Source: SHVO01 sp050246995
GTDB lineage: Bacteria; Pseudomonadota; Alphaproteobacteria; Rhodospirillales; Rhodospirillaceae
Length of the DNA: 64,000 bases
Direction: 5' to 3'
Assembly (NCBI GenBank): GCA_050246995.1
Contig: JBFWVA010000004.1
Location: 62,001-126,000 of the forward strand
Each line of letters opens with the position of its first letter. Within the stretch, counting starts at the first letter, position 1. The translations under genes were made by a program, and so were the position numbers. Shown in pieces: positions 31,805 through 40,545 of this stretch. The notes under the pieces were generated by a model. It saw only the letters and a program-made list of their open reading frames with translations, did not search any database and had not been told where the DNA came from.

Positions 31805-32132
31805 CGCACTTCAAGTCCCGGTCCCACGCTCCTTTAAATAAGGAGTGGGGGACCGCCCTCACCGGGTGACACCTTGGCCGCCTAGGCGTTGCCGTGTCAA
31901 TTTCTGATCGCATTTTGTGCGACCAAACAGCGGGTTAAAGGAAAAATACAAACGCCCACCTAACGTTCGGCATCTTAGGCCCACAGCCGTCAAACGACAA
32001 GGCTGGGACGTTTATTCGCTTAGCAGTTGCGCCAAAGGCCCGTTGGGACGCTTCCTTGACGTGTCCGCGGCGAGGCCGTTAAGTGGTTGGACAATCACCC
32101 GTTTCCCGACGTTCAAGGCCGAGCGAGCGCGC
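31805..32132. promoter_or_regulatory. Divergent promoter region between HD-GYP and UbiD genes
   Basis: About 330 bases between divergent starts. TCGCATTTTGTGCGA at 31908-31922 is a 5-bp inverted repeat around TTTTG and could be an operator. The frame of the UbiD gene stays open upstream to 31917, but residues there are not UbiD-like. No RNA gene recognised. Confidence 0.4.
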
Positions 32133-33638
32133 ATGCCCTATCAATCCCTCCGCGAGTTCATGTCTCGCCTAGAGCGCGAAGGCCGGCTTGTGCGGGTGAA
32201 AACCCCCGTCTCCTCTCACCTGGAAATCACCGAAATCCAGACTCGAGTCCTGGCCGAAGGCGGCCCGGCGCTGCTGTTCGAGAACGTGATCGGACCGAAG
32301 GGTCCTTATTCCATGCCGCTGCTCGCCAACCTGTTCGGCACGGTGGAACGGGTGGCCTGGGGCATGGACCGCGAGCCTCATCAACTGCGCGAAGTGGGTG
32401 AGACGCTGGCCTTCCTGAAACAGCCCGAACCTCCGGGCGGTTTGAAGGAAGCCTGGGAGATGTTTCCGCTGCTGCGGACGGTGATGGCGATGAAGCCGAA
32501 GACCGTGAGTAGCGCGCCTTGCCAGGAGATCGTGCTGACGGGCGATCAGATCGACCTCGCGCAGCTCCCTGTTCAGACCTGCTGGCCCGGCGACGTAAGC
32601 CCGCTGATCACCTGGCCGCTCGTCGTGACCAAAGGACCAGGAGACGACAAACGCGACGTCTATAACCTGGGCATCTACCGCATGCAGGTGACGGGGCGCG
32701 ACACGACCCTCATGCGTTGGCTGAAGCAACGCGGCGGCGCGGGGCATTACGACCGCTGGAAAAATAAGAAGCGCGAACCCCTCCCCGCAGCGGCGGTGAT
32801 CGGCGCCGATCCCGGCACGATCCTCGCGGCGGTGACGCCCGTGCCCGACACCTTGTCCGAATATCAGTTCGCCGGACTTCTGCGTGGAAAGAAGGTCGAG
32901 CTGGTGGACTGCAAGACGGTGCCGCTCAAGGTGCCGGCGGACGCGGAGATCGTGCTCGAAGGCCATGTGATGCTGGACGAATATGGCGACGAAGGGCCGT
33001 TCGGCGATCACACGGGTTATTACAATTCGGTCGAGAAGTTCCCGGTGTTCAAGATCTCGGCCATCACCATGCGCCGCGATCCGATTTACCTGTCGACCTA
33101 CACGGGCCGTCCGCCCGACGAACCGGCGATCCTGGGCGAAGCGCTGAATGAAGTGTTCATTCCGCTACTGACCCAGCAGTTCCCGGAGATCGTGGATTTC
33201 TGGCTGCCGCCGGAAGGCTGTAGCTATCGCATCGCCGTGGTCAGCATGAAGAAGGCTTACGCCGGTCACGCCAAGCGCGTGATGATGGGTGTGTGGAGCT
33301 TTTTGAGACAATTCGTCTACACCAAATTTGTCATCGTGGTGGACGACGACATCAACGCGCGCGACTGGAAAGATGTGATGTGGGCGATGTCCACGCGCAT
33401 GGACCCGGCGCGGGATATTACCGTCATTGAAAACACGCCGATCGATTATCTCGACTTCGCGTCACCGGTTCCCGGACTTGGCGGCAAGATCGGGCTGGAC
33501 GCGACCAACAAGTTCCCCGGCGAGACGATGCGCGAGTGGGGCGAGAAGATCGCCATGGCGGACGATGTGGTGAAGCTCGTGACCGAGAAGTGGGCGAGCT
33601 ATGGGCTGCCCGGGACCGGGAAGCCGATTTGGAAGTGA
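32133..33638 (+). CDS. ubiD: UbiD family decarboxylase
   Basis: 501 residues from ATG 32133 (MPYQSLREF), the usual UbiD start. A 72-residue upstream extension in frame is unlike the family. Family motifs: PALLFENVIGPKGPYSMPLLAN, QLPVQTCWPGDVSPLITWP, NLGIYRMQVTGRDTTLMRWL (prFMN and metal region), DEYGDEGPFGDHTGYY (catalytic acidic residues) and KFVIVVDDDINARDW. It decarboxylates 3-polyprenyl-4-hydroxybenzoate using prenylated FMN, which UbiX makes (not in this window). It fits the ubiA gene nearby. Confidence 0.92.
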   Translation: MPYQSLREFMSRLEREGRLVRVKTPVSSHLEITEIQTRVLAEGGPALLFENVIGPKGPYSMPLLANLFGTVERVAWGMDREPHQLREVGETLAFLKQPEPPGGLKEAWEMFPLLRTVMAMKPKTVSSAPCQEIVLTGDQIDLAQLPVQTCWPGDVSPLITWPLVVTKGPGDDKRDVYNLGIYRMQVTGRDTTLMRWLKQRGGAGHYDRWKNKKREPLPAAAVIGADPGTILAAVTPVPDTLSEYQFAGLLRGKKVELVDCKTVPLKVPADAEIVLEGHVMLDEYGDEGPFGDHTGYYNSVEKFPVFKISAITMRRDPIYLSTYTGRPPDEPAILGEALNEVFIPLLTQQFPEIVDFWLPPEGCSYRIAVVSMKKAYAGHAKRVMMGVWSFLRQFVYTKFVIVVDDDINARDWKDVMWAMSTRMDPARDITVIENTPIDYLDFASPVPGLGGKIGLDATNKFPGETMREWGEKIAMADDVVKLVTEKWASYGLPGTGKPIWK

Positions 33639-33675
33639 GCGCGGCTAGCATCACGCGGGCAAAAGGGGGACAACG

Positions 33676-34080
33676 ATGGCGGCCGAGAAGATCAATCCGA
33701 AAAGCCTCTACGATCCAACCCCCTTCGGCTTTTCACATGCAAGCCGGCAGACGTCCGGCCATGTCCTTCATGTCGCGGGGCAGGTGGCTTGGGACAAAGA
33801 CCTGAAAGTCGTCGGCAGCGATCTCGCGACACAGGCGCGCTGCGCGCTTGCGAACCTCAAGACGATTTTGGCGGACGCGGGAGCGGGTCCGGCGGACATC
33901 CTGCGTATGCGCACCTACGTGGTGAACCACGATCCTTCGAAGCTTGGGCCCGTGACCGAGGAGATCATGGCGTTTTACGCCGGCGCAACACCGGCGCCGA
34001 ACACATGGATCGGCGTGCAGGCGCTCGCGCTGCCGGATTTTCTGATTGAGATTGAGGTAACGGCGCAGGTGGCGGAATAA
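33676..34080 (+). CDS. RidA family protein
   Basis: 134 residues. It has the YjgF/RidA fold: YSHA-like FSHASRQTSGHVLHVAGQVA (about 18-37), QARCALANLKTILADAGAG, DILRMRTYVVN and PAPNTWIGVQALALPDFLIE near the C-terminus. The usual catalytic Arg of RidA (in the stretch before AL..P) appears replaced, since the sequence reads NTWIGVQAL, so imine deaminase activity is uncertain. It is downstream of ubiD by 37 bases with GGGGGA upstream, so it may be cotranscribed. Confidence 0.85.
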   Translation: MAAEKINPKSLYDPTPFGFSHASRQTSGHVLHVAGQVAWDKDLKVVGSDLATQARCALANLKTILADAGAGPADILRMRTYVVNHDPSKLGPVTEEIMAFYAGATPAPNTWIGVQALALPDFLIEIEVTAQVAE

Positions 34081-34296
34081 GAATATTCGAACGCACGGCG
34101 AAAAAATGCCTTTGCCAAAGCGCGCCATAGCGCATGACTAAGGGGCGCACGAAAACAAAACTCGGGCGCTCAAAGACTTGCGCGACGTTCTCAAAGCAGA
34201 GCGTAAACAACGCGAAAAGTGTGCCCCAAGACTAGCGGAAATAGTGAGTCATACCTACATAGGCGGCGTCTTCATCACGCAGCCCGGGAGGATGCA

Positions 34297-34602
34297 ATGG
34301 CGAAAGCACGCATTTCAGAGTCTGAACTAGAACTGCCTGTCTTAAAGTTGTTGGCAAAACAGTCGGATGGCTACCTTCGGACGTCTGACATCATCTCGAA
34401 TTTGGAAGATCAACTTCATCCCGAGGGGGAGGATGCGAGCATCTTGGACGGCAGGAATGACACCAAGTTCTCCCAAAAGGTTCGCAACATCGTCTCGCAT
34501 AAGAAGAGCCCGACAAATCTCATCGGGAAGGGCTATGCAGAATATATTAAGCGGGGACTAAAAATTACTCCGGCTGGCCTGGACCGTATCGCCGGAAAGT
34601 AA
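34297..34602 (+). CDS. Winged-helix protein, Mrr N-terminal-like
   Basis: 101 residues from ATG 34297, preceded by GGGAGG. Reads ELELPVLKLLAKQSDGYLRT, SDIISNLEDQL, NDTKFSQKVRNIVSHKKSP and GLKITPAGLDRIAGK, the layout of the winged-helix N-terminal domain of Mrr-type restriction proteins, here without any nuclease domain. It may bind DNA as a regulator or be half of a restriction system. Its stop lies two bases from the convergent methyltransferase stop. Lower GC than the surroundings suggests horizontal transfer. Confidence 0.6.
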   Translation: MAKARISESELELPVLKLLAKQSDGYLRTSDIISNLEDQLHPEGEDASILDGRNDTKFSQKVRNIVSHKKSPTNLIGKGYAEYIKRGLKITPAGLDRIAGK

Positions 34603-34604
34603 CT

Positions 34605-35198
34605 CTACTTAAAACGAGACTTATAACCGGGCTTAAACCATTTTAATTCGGTGCGGCCGGGCGTTTCCTTGTCCCAAACGAACCATGCGTAAGCGGTTGT
34701 CCCGGAACCCTTTATCTCGGCTCCAGACGGGTAGAACGTGATTCGTTCGCTGAATACCCATACACGTGCGGGCGGCGTGTGAGAAAAGATCGTATTCGCG
34801 CGATTAGCGCCTTCAAGGAAGGCCAATCGAAGGAGAAGCGCAAATTTTCGTCGTGCGTGTTTCACTCCAACCGCGACGAAACCTTCCGCGGCATTATAAG
34901 GCGGATTGGTAACGATATTATCGGCCACATGATTCGTCGCAAGGAAGTCGTGTCCGGCTTCCCCGAAGCCGCGGTCATATAGATCTGAACTTTTTATTAC
35001 GCAGCCAGTGCGGGCCAAAACGCGCGACATGGTGCCATCACCACACGCACACTCCCAGATATCTCCTTCAAACCGCTCATTCTCAATGAGCGCGAAGGTT
35101 GCCCAGGGAGGGGTGGGAAAGAAATCAGGCCCATTCAAATCAGCGAAGCGCTTCGTGGTCGGCTTATAACCGCCATTAAGATGATACGTACTATCCAT
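34605..35198 (-). CDS. DNA adenine methyltransferase-like protein (phage type)
   Basis: 197 residues. The N-terminus FADLNGPDFFPTPPWATFAL, SAM motif IWECACGDGTMSRVLA (about 47-62), IKSSDLYDRGFGEAGHDFL and the catalytic NIVTNPPYNAAEGF (NPPY, about 91-104) are typical of small phage or plasmid amino-methyltransferases. It probably methylates adenine in DNA or acts as an orphan. No restriction endonuclease is recognisable nearby. Low GC, AT-rich flanks. Confidence 0.8.
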   Translation of the reverse strand: MDSTYHLNGGYKPTTKRFADLNGPDFFPTPPWATFALIENERFEGDIWECACGDGTMSRVLARTGCVIKSSDLYDRGFGEAGHDFLATNHVADNIVTNPPYNAAEGFVAVGVKHARRKFALLLRLAFLEGANRANTIFSHTPPARVWVFSERITFYPSGAEIKGSGTTAYAWFVWDKETPGRTELKWFKPGYKSRFK

Positions 35199-35216
35199 CG
35201 AAAAAATATAAATGAA

Positions 35217-35438
35217 TCAAATAGTTAAGGGAAGAGAAAATTTTTGATCCTTTAAAATCATCTCTACACCTCCCTGATGTACGGACAGGAAAGAGAGGTC
35301 GCTCGACAGTTTCAGCATTAAACGTTCAAAAGTGTGCGTAGGGTTTAGCCTGCTTTTTTTAAGAGACTTCAACGCTCTTTTCCCGATCTTCGACACTCGG
35401 ATATCGAAGACTGCGAATTGCCTGAAGATTTTCGGCAA
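35217..35438 (-). CDS. Possible small hypothetical ORF in AT-rich DNA
   Basis: 73 codons reading MPKIFRQFAVFDIRVSKIGK, then basic LKSLKKSRLNPTH and hydrophobic MLKLSSDLSFLSV. No motif, and only a weak ribosome site. It fills the space between the methyltransferase and the HTH gene in the same direction. It may be spurious. It is listed because the region has no other gene. Confidence 0.25.
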   Translation of the reverse strand: MPKIFRQFAVFDIRVSKIGKRALKSLKKSRLNPTHTFERLMLKLSSDLSFLSVHQGGVEMILKDQKFSLPLTI

Positions 35439-35466
35439 AATTATAATCGCTATGAAGATTTAAAAT

Positions 35467-35500
35467 GATGGGAGAGGTGCGCCCACCTCTCCCATCAGCA
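35467..35500 (-). terminator. Strong hairpin terminator of the HTH gene
   Basis: GATGGGAGAGGTG (35467-35479) pairs perfectly with CACCTCTCCCATC (35484-35496) over a 4-base loop, a 13-bp stem. Reading the - strand it lies right after the stop at 35502 and is followed by ATTTTAAATC, a weak T-run. Confidence 0.65.
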
Positions 35501-35501
35501 G

Positions 35502-35987
35502 CTAACCGACGGCGCGAGTGGACTTTTTTCTGCCCGAATGCGCCTTAGTGGTTTTGGCCGTCTTCGTGGATTTTCTCGAAGATATAGGGATTATTTTTGC
35601 AACTCGGCGCCCTGTTACAACGGCGCGCGGCCCCGCATTTCTCGCTTGATCAACTATATCGCACAGATAAGTGCGAATTTGTTCGATTGCGTATACGCGT
35701 GCAATTTTAATTGGCTTCGCATTACCCGAGGCCCAACGCGAAACAGTTCCCAAAGAAACTTGGCAAATCTCTGCCACCTGATCAGCACTCAGGCAATGGC
35801 TCGAGATATAATCAATTGCCGCAGCAAAGCCCGCTTCATCATCAGACCTAAATGACTGCAGTAATCCCTCCGCAGCTACGATCGCGGAAATTTTTAGTTC
35901 TGCAAAATTCGTTGCCAAGCCTGCGGGATTCACAGGACCCGCCGTCGCTAGAAACAACCCTCCCGATGCCCGGATTTCCTTGTTCAT
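35502..35987 (-). CDS. Helix-turn-helix protein with basic C-terminal tail
   Basis: 161 residues. The HTH core CLSADQVAEICQVSLGTVSR WASGNAKPIK (split, about 64-94) is of the XRE or AsnC-like kind. A helix IARVYAIEQIRTYLCDIV follows, and the last 35 residues are basic (SSRKSTKTAKTTKAHSGRKK), resembling histone-like tails. It is probably a DNA-binding regulator of the island. A palindrome GTTCG-TTAAC-CGAAC at 36026-36040 lies 39 bases upstream of the start and may be its autoregulatory site (inference). Confidence 0.55.
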   Translation of the reverse strand: MNKEIRASGGLFLATAGPVNPAGLATNFAELKISAIVAAEGLLQSFRSDDEAGFAAAIDYISSHCLSADQVAEICQVSLGTVSRWASGNAKPIKIARVYAIEQIRTYLCDIVDQARNAGPRAVVTGRRVAKIIPISSRKSTKTAKTTKAHSGRKKSTRAVG

Positions 35988-36025
35988 TTATTGGATCCCC
36001 TTAAGGTTTCAGATCTGGATCATAC

Positions 36026-36040
36026 GTTCGTTAACCGAAC
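36026..36040. promoter_or_regulatory. Palindromic operator candidate upstream of the HTH gene
   Basis: GTTCGTTAACCGAAC has perfect 5-bp arms around TTAAC. It also fits GTTC-N7-GAAC. It lies in the 250-base AT-rich divergent region between the HTH gene (-) and the hypothetical gene at 36241 (+), so one regulator could control both. Confidence 0.4.
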
Positions 36041-36240
36041 ATAAGGCGCCCGTCAGCGCACGCAGATAACACGCTTCCACCAGGACAATGTCAAGCTTTT
36101 CGGATAAAACTTGCTTAGTGCAATTTTTTTGCATATTTAAATGGTTGTGCATTTCGGCCTTTTTCATCATAGTGGGTGCTCTTAGGGGGCACCACATCTA
36201 GCGTCTACCTGCGCACTGGGCACAGGACGAGGGGACTTTA

Positions 36241-36891
36241 ATGGAAAATCTCGATAATCTGCGACTTGTCGTCGTCGACAGGGCATCGACCATAGACGTG
36301 GCCGTGGAATGCCGCTCGCTTGTTGGTCACATCACAGAATTTCGCGCCGTGATGTGCGGGGGATCGTCACCAGCAACTTTGGCGACAGTTCGCATCACTG
36401 AAATGGGCGGAAAGTTTAACCCCACGTTTGTTATAACCGCACGCGCCCTTCACCAGCCCGATGTCATCGTCTTAGAGACATTGATCAGCGTTGCGGTAGC
36501 AATGCTCGCGATGCATGAAGGCCCGGAAATTGTTCGCCACCTTTATGTGGCAGCACTTCATCGCGATCGCGCCATGATTGAAGCGTGCCGCCGCATGGGC
36601 CTGAATGTCGGAGTGGTGCCCCCGGAGTTTGTGCGCAAAGGAACTGGCTCGCAATTCCTTTTATATCGCGATGGCGCCCGCTGGTTCACTGTTGAAAAGG
36701 CTGACGTTACTAGCCGCGCCAAATTTCTCCTCAGCCTCCTGCTCCGCCCAGAGCGCGCGCTTGATAGCAGCCTTATTGGACGTAAGGCGATCTTCCATCT
36801 TCGCCCTAAGCTTTTAAAAATGGACAATATGAGCGCATTGCGAACGCTGGCGTTTCCCAGCTCCGCCGTGAACTCAGCGTCGAGCCGTTGA
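36241..36891 (+). CDS. Unrecognised protein of the low-GC island
   Basis: 216 residues from ATG 36241, with GAGGGG nine bases upstream. The N-terminal half has strand-like text (LRLVVVDRASTIDVAVECRS, FNPTFVITARALHQPDVIVL), followed by a hydrophobic helix (ETLISVAVAMLAMHEG), then HRDRAMIEACRRMGLNVGVV, which slightly resembles the end of GNAT acetyltransferases. This is too weak to name. The C-terminus is basic and serine-rich. No signal peptide. Function unknown. Divergent from the HTH regulator. Confidence 0.5.
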   Translation: MENLDNLRLVVVDRASTIDVAVECRSLVGHITEFRAVMCGGSSPATLATVRITEMGGKFNPTFVITARALHQPDVIVLETLISVAVAMLAMHEGPEIVRHLYVAALHRDRAMIEACRRMGLNVGVVPPEFVRKGTGSQFLLYRDGARWFTVEKADVTSRAKFLLSLLLRPERALDSSLIGRKAIFHLRPKLLKMDNMSALRTLAFPSSAVNSASSR

Positions 36892-37405
36892 GGGCTTTCG
36901 CTCAACTGCGTCGGCTACCCCATCGTCACCCCCGGAGCTTAGTTACGCCTCGAAGTTAGGGCTATTGCGTCAATGGCTTGAAGCCTTGGACGCCCTTGGC
37001 CGTCGGGTCAGGGGCATGCTGCGGCGGCATTGGTAGACGGATTGACCTTTGTAGGCTCATTGCCCGTTTACCGCCGTTGCGCCGGATCAAAACGTTTTCG
37101 GTGAGAACAGCAGCGGCCAAGCGGTAGCGCGCGCTCAACTCGTGGGTTCACGCATGAAATGAATTCCGGCCTTCGCCCTCCTTCGCGACCGCGGCTCGAC
37201 GAACCGTGCCTTATACTCCTTTCTCTATTTTCCACAGCGCTCCTCGGTCTCGCGGCCGATTTCCGGGCGCACCTAACCCGCAGGCGGTCTAGTCAGCGCA
37301 GGTGCGGCAGGTTACCGTCCGCTCCCGGCGGTAAGGCCGTCTCACGGGAGCGCGCCTGCGGGCGCCAAAAACAAATAAACCCCGCAGGGGGGAGATATCT
37401 CAGCG
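36892..37405. other. Intergenic region with a decayed gene
   Basis: About 510 bases. The first 240 hold the lipoprotein pseudogene listed separately. The rest has no coding potential I trust and probably holds the promoter of the hybrid kinase at 37406. Its start is preceded by GGGGGGAG about 12 bases upstream. Confidence 0.5.
36962..37125 (-). pseudogene. Decayed 3' end of a COG4315-type secreted protein gene
   Basis: Reading the - strand, AYKGQSVYQ is found in one frame and DPTAKGVQGFKPLTQ with a stop at 36962 in another. The intact protein at 40927-41346 has AYKGQPVYQ and DPAAKDVEGFKPLTP at the matching places. A frameshift separates the two pieces and the 5' part is missing, so this is a broken relative. 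Confidence 0.7.
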
Positions 37406-39748
37406 ATGTCCAAGATCACGAGCCCGAGCGGCGAGGCGCCGCGGACCCCGCTCGCCATCTCGCCATCCGTCGATCTGCCGCGCGCGCTTGACCACCTGCC
37501 GTTCCCCGTCGGGCTCTTCACGCTCGAAGGCCGGATCATCTTCATCAACCTGGCGCCCTTGTCCGAGAGCGGCCAAGTCGCAAGCGACGTGGTGGGAAAG
37601 TTCCTGTGGGAAGCGGCCTGGTTCGACCATTCGGAAGAGCTGCGAAACGATGTGCGCGACATCCTTTCCCGCGCGGCCGCCGGCGAAAAGGTCCAACGGG
37701 AGCTGCGCGCACGCTTTGGATCGGACGATTTCCGGTCGTTCGGCTGTGAGTTCGCGCCGCTGCGCGACGCGAATGGAACAGCGGTCGGCATCATCGCCTC
37801 GGCGATGGATGTCACCGGCCAGAAAGGCCGCGACCAGCAGCTGCAACGTTCTCAATTGCTTCTGGAAGGGATCGTCGAACACCTGCCCGTGATCATTTTC
37901 GTGAAGCACGCCCCCGACTTGCGGTTCTCCCTGATCAACCGCACCGCCGAGGAGATCCTGGGTTATCCCCGCGAGCAATTAATTGGAAAAAGCGACCACG
38001 AGCTGTGGACACCGGAGCAGGCGAACGGCTTTGTCGAAGTCGACCGCGAAGTCCTCGCCTCGCCTCACGTCAAGAAGATCGACCTGGAGCCGGTACGCAC
38101 GGCGGCGGGCGAAACACGCCTATTGCGGACGTGGAAAGTTGCCCTGCGCGATGCCAACGGCACGCCGGAGTACCTTCTCGGGATTTCGATCGACGTCACG
38201 GAGGAAATAGCGACTCTTGAAGCGCTTCGCATCAGCGCCGAAAAACTAACGGGTCTTTATGAGATGGCCCCGGTCGGCATCGCGCTGACCGACGCATCGG
38301 GGAAATACGTCGAATACAACGACGCTTTCCGGGAGATTTGCGGCTATCCGGATGCGGAACTGAAATCACTCGACTACTGGAAACTGACCCCGCCGGAGTA
38401 TTTCGAGCAGGAGCAGCTTCAGCTGAAATCACTGGCGACGTCGAACCGCTACGGCCCTTATGAAAAGGAATACGTGCAAAAGAGCGGCAAGCGCATCCCG
38501 ATCCGGCTGCGCGGCATCACAGTGCACGGCGCCGGAGGCCAACAGTATACCTGGTCGATCGTCGAGGACATCACCGAGCAGAAGGCCACGGATGAGGCGC
38601 TTCGCCAGGCGCAGAAAATGAAGGCGGTCGGCCAACTGACCGCGGGCGTCGCGCACGACTTCAACAACCTGCTAGCGGTCGTGTCGGGCAGTCTGGAAAT
38701 GCTGCTCGCCGAAGGCGACGTTACGCCGCGCATTCAGAGGCTCGCGAACATGGCGCTTGCCGCCACGAAGCGCGGCGGCGAATTGACGCAGCACCTTCTG
38801 GCGTACGGGCGCAAACAACATTTGAATGTGAGCGTGCATAACCTGGGGAACTGCATCGAGAGTGTGGCGCGCTGGCTAAAACGGACGTTGCCGGCGAATA
38901 TCAAGATCGTCACCGAGGGCACCACGTCTTTCCTGCAAACGTTGATCGACGAGGCGCAACTCGAAAACAGCCTGCTCAATCTCAGTTTGAATGCGCGCGA
39001 TGCGATGCCCGGGGGCGGCACACTCACGTTCGAACTCGCGGCGGTCACCGTCGAAAAAGAAACGCCGGTGTATGGCGGCAAGCTCGCGCCAGGGGAGTAC
39101 GCGAAAATCTCCGTGCGGGACACGGGATGCGGCATGCCGCCCGAAGTACTGCGCGAAGCGTTCGACCCCTTCTTCACGACCAAAAGCGCGGGCCAGGGCA
39201 GCGGCATGGGCCTCAGCATGGTCTATGGCTTTGTTCGCCAATCGGGCGGGCGGATCGCGGTGACGTCGGACGTGGGAAAAGGCACCGTTTTCGAGATCTA
39301 TTTTCCGGTCGCCGCCGCGGCGCCAGAGACGGCGACCTCCGAGCCCGCCGCACGCACAAGCACAACGGCCGCGCGGCAACTGCGCGTCCTCGTCGTCGAG
39401 GACATCGCCGACGTGCGGGACACCGTTTGCCTGCAAATCGAGGCCTTTGGCCATACGGTGGATGCCGTTGCGGACGGCGAGAGCGCCCTCGAAGCGCTGA
39501 ACAGGGAAACCTATGACGTCCTCATCACGGACCTAGGGCTTCCTGGAAAGATCACGGGCGTCGACGTAGCGCTCGCGGGCGCGACATGGCCCCATCTGAA
39601 AGTAATTACCATGAGCGGCTACAACGAAGGACTGGCGGCGATCCAGCAATCTCCGCTCGCAAAAGGCACGGTCCATTTGCGCAAACCGTTCGAAACCGCC
39701 GAGCTTCGCAGACATATCGAAGCCGCCGCAACGCGTGGCGCGGGTTAA
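37406..39748 (+). CDS. Multi-PAS hybrid histidine kinase with receiver domain
   Basis: 780 residues, no membrane segment, so probably cytoplasmic. Three PAS domains lie at about 25-140, 150-275 and 280-400 (for example LPVIIFVKHAPDLRFSLINR and YVEYNDAFREICGYPDAEL). The kinase core has GQLTAGVAHDFNNLLAVVSG (phospho-His about 415), an N-box SLLNLSLNARDAMPGGG, DTGCGMP and GQGSGMGLSMVYG. The C-terminal receiver LRVLVVEDIADVRD to LRKPFE has phospho-acceptor Asp in LITDLGLPG (about 709). The HDFNN type is common in alphaproteobacterial hybrid kinases. The stop overlaps, in antisense, a lipoprotein gene fragment. Confidence 0.92.
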   Translation: MSKITSPSGEAPRTPLAISPSVDLPRALDHLPFPVGLFTLEGRIIFINLAPLSESGQVASDVVGKFLWEAAWFDHSEELRNDVRDILSRAAAGEKVQRELRARFGSDDFRSFGCEFAPLRDANGTAVGIIASAMDVTGQKGRDQQLQRSQLLLEGIVEHLPVIIFVKHAPDLRFSLINRTAEEILGYPREQLIGKSDHELWTPEQANGFVEVDREVLASPHVKKIDLEPVRTAAGETRLLRTWKVALRDANGTPEYLLGISIDVTEEIATLEALRISAEKLTGLYEMAPVGIALTDASGKYVEYNDAFREICGYPDAELKSLDYWKLTPPEYFEQEQLQLKSLATSNRYGPYEKEYVQKSGKRIPIRLRGITVHGAGGQQYTWSIVEDITEQKATDEALRQAQKMKAVGQLTAGVAHDFNNLLAVVSGSLEMLLAEGDVTPRIQRLANMALAATKRGGELTQHLLAYGRKQHLNVSVHNLGNCIESVARWLKRTLPANIKIVTEGTTSFLQTLIDEAQLENSLLNLSLNARDAMPGGGTLTFELAAVTVEKETPVYGGKLAPGEYAKISVRDTGCGMPPEVLREAFDPFFTTKSAGQGSGMGLSMVYGFVRQSGGRIAVTSDVGKGTVFEIYFPVAAAAPETATSEPAARTSTTAARQLRVLVVEDIADVRDTVCLQIEAFGHTVDAVADGESALEALNRETYDVLITDLGLPGKITGVDVALAGATWPHLKVITMSGYNEGLAAIQQSPLAKGTVHLRKPFETAELRRHIEAAATRGAG

Positions 39749-39801
39749 GGCGTCAGCGGCTTCAACCCCTCAACGTCCTTCGCGGCCGGATCGAAAGGCC
39801 C
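39745..39801 (-). pseudogene. Fragment of the C-terminus of a COG4315-type gene
   Basis: On the - strand the sequence encodes FDPAAKDVEGLKPLTP and a stop, almost identical to the end of the protein at 40927-41346 (FDPAAKDVEGFKPLTP). The first 17 bases after the stop position, TAAGGCGTCAGCGGCTT on the + strand, are the same in both places. Similarity ends near 39801. The longer ORF through this piece is a chimera with antisense of the stress-protein gene. Confidence 0.65.
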
Positions 39802-39836
39802 CTCGGCACCGCGTGGGGGTTTCGACCACCGTCCGG

Positions 39837-40256
39837 CTATCTCACCACGACCACCGGCACTTTTGCCAGTTGCACGACCTTGGACACGACGGATCCGAGG
39901 ATCAAGCCGGACAGCCGCCCGAGCCCCCTGCTTCCCATAACGATTTCGCTGCATTTCGATTTTTTGGCGAACGCGATGATGCTTTCCGCCGGGTCGCCGG
40001 TTTGCGAATAAACCTCGGCGCGGAGAAAATTCACGCGCGTGATAAGCCCCGGCGCCGAGAGTACTTTTTCGCGCTCCGCGGATTGAAAATTCTTGACCAT
40101 CGCCTGGGTCATGATCGGACCATGAGCCTTGATGAGCGGCTGGACGTACAGCAGCAGGGTTTCGATGTCTTCGCCGCGGCGCTTGCGCCCGACGACATAA
40201 TCCAGCGCCTTGAGCGCCCCCTTCGAACCGTCAATGCCGACAAGAATTCGCGCCAT
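39837..40256 (-). CDS. Universal stress protein
   Basis: 139 residues with the UspA fold: MARILVGIDGSKGALKALDY, VNFLRAEVYSQTGDPAESII and the nucleotide-binding loop EIVMGSRGLGRLSGLILGSV (Gly-rich GxxGx9G(S) with Ser), ending VPVVVVR. The ATP-binding motif appears intact, so it belongs to the ATP-binding group. Its role would be in stress survival. Single gene with no obvious operon partner. Confidence 0.9.
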   Translation of the reverse strand: MARILVGIDGSKGALKALDYVVGRKRRGEDIETLLLYVQPLIKAHGPIMTQAMVKNFQSAEREKVLSAPGLITRVNFLRAEVYSQTGDPAESIIAFAKKSKCSEIVMGSRGLGRLSGLILGSVVSKVVQLAKVPVVVVR

Positions 40257-40545
40257 CGTTTATCCACCTCAATCTCACCCGCGCGATCCGCCGCGCCGCT
40301 CGGCAATCTAGACCCCAGGCGTGTTGCTTTGCCAAGGCCCAGGCTTGTAACAGTACGCCGCATCTTGTTTGGGAGATTGATAGCAATCAATGACCCGCAC
40401 CCCCGCATCGGTTTTTGTGAAAGCGCCGGTGAACGTTGCCGGCGGTGGGAACGCGCATAAACAAGAGGCGATGACTCCAAGGGGCCACGCCGTCTGTGCA
40501 GTTACCGCGCGCGATCACACACTCACGGAATTGACTGGAGCATTT

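Noticed and set aside
34135..34290. Possible gene fragment reading LKDLRDVLKAERKQRE
   Set aside because: The frame looks coding-like for 25 codons but has no start and runs through the start of the winged-helix gene in another frame, which is not enough to call a pseudogene.
36009..36197. 62-codon ORF on the - strand upstream of the HTH gene
   Set aside because: It covers the probable promoter and palindromic operator region and has no ribosome site or motif.
39745..39954. 69-codon ORF ending in FDPAAKDVEGLKPLTP
   Set aside because: Only the last 18 codons resemble a known gene. The rest is another frame of the stress-protein gene, so it is treated as a fragment.
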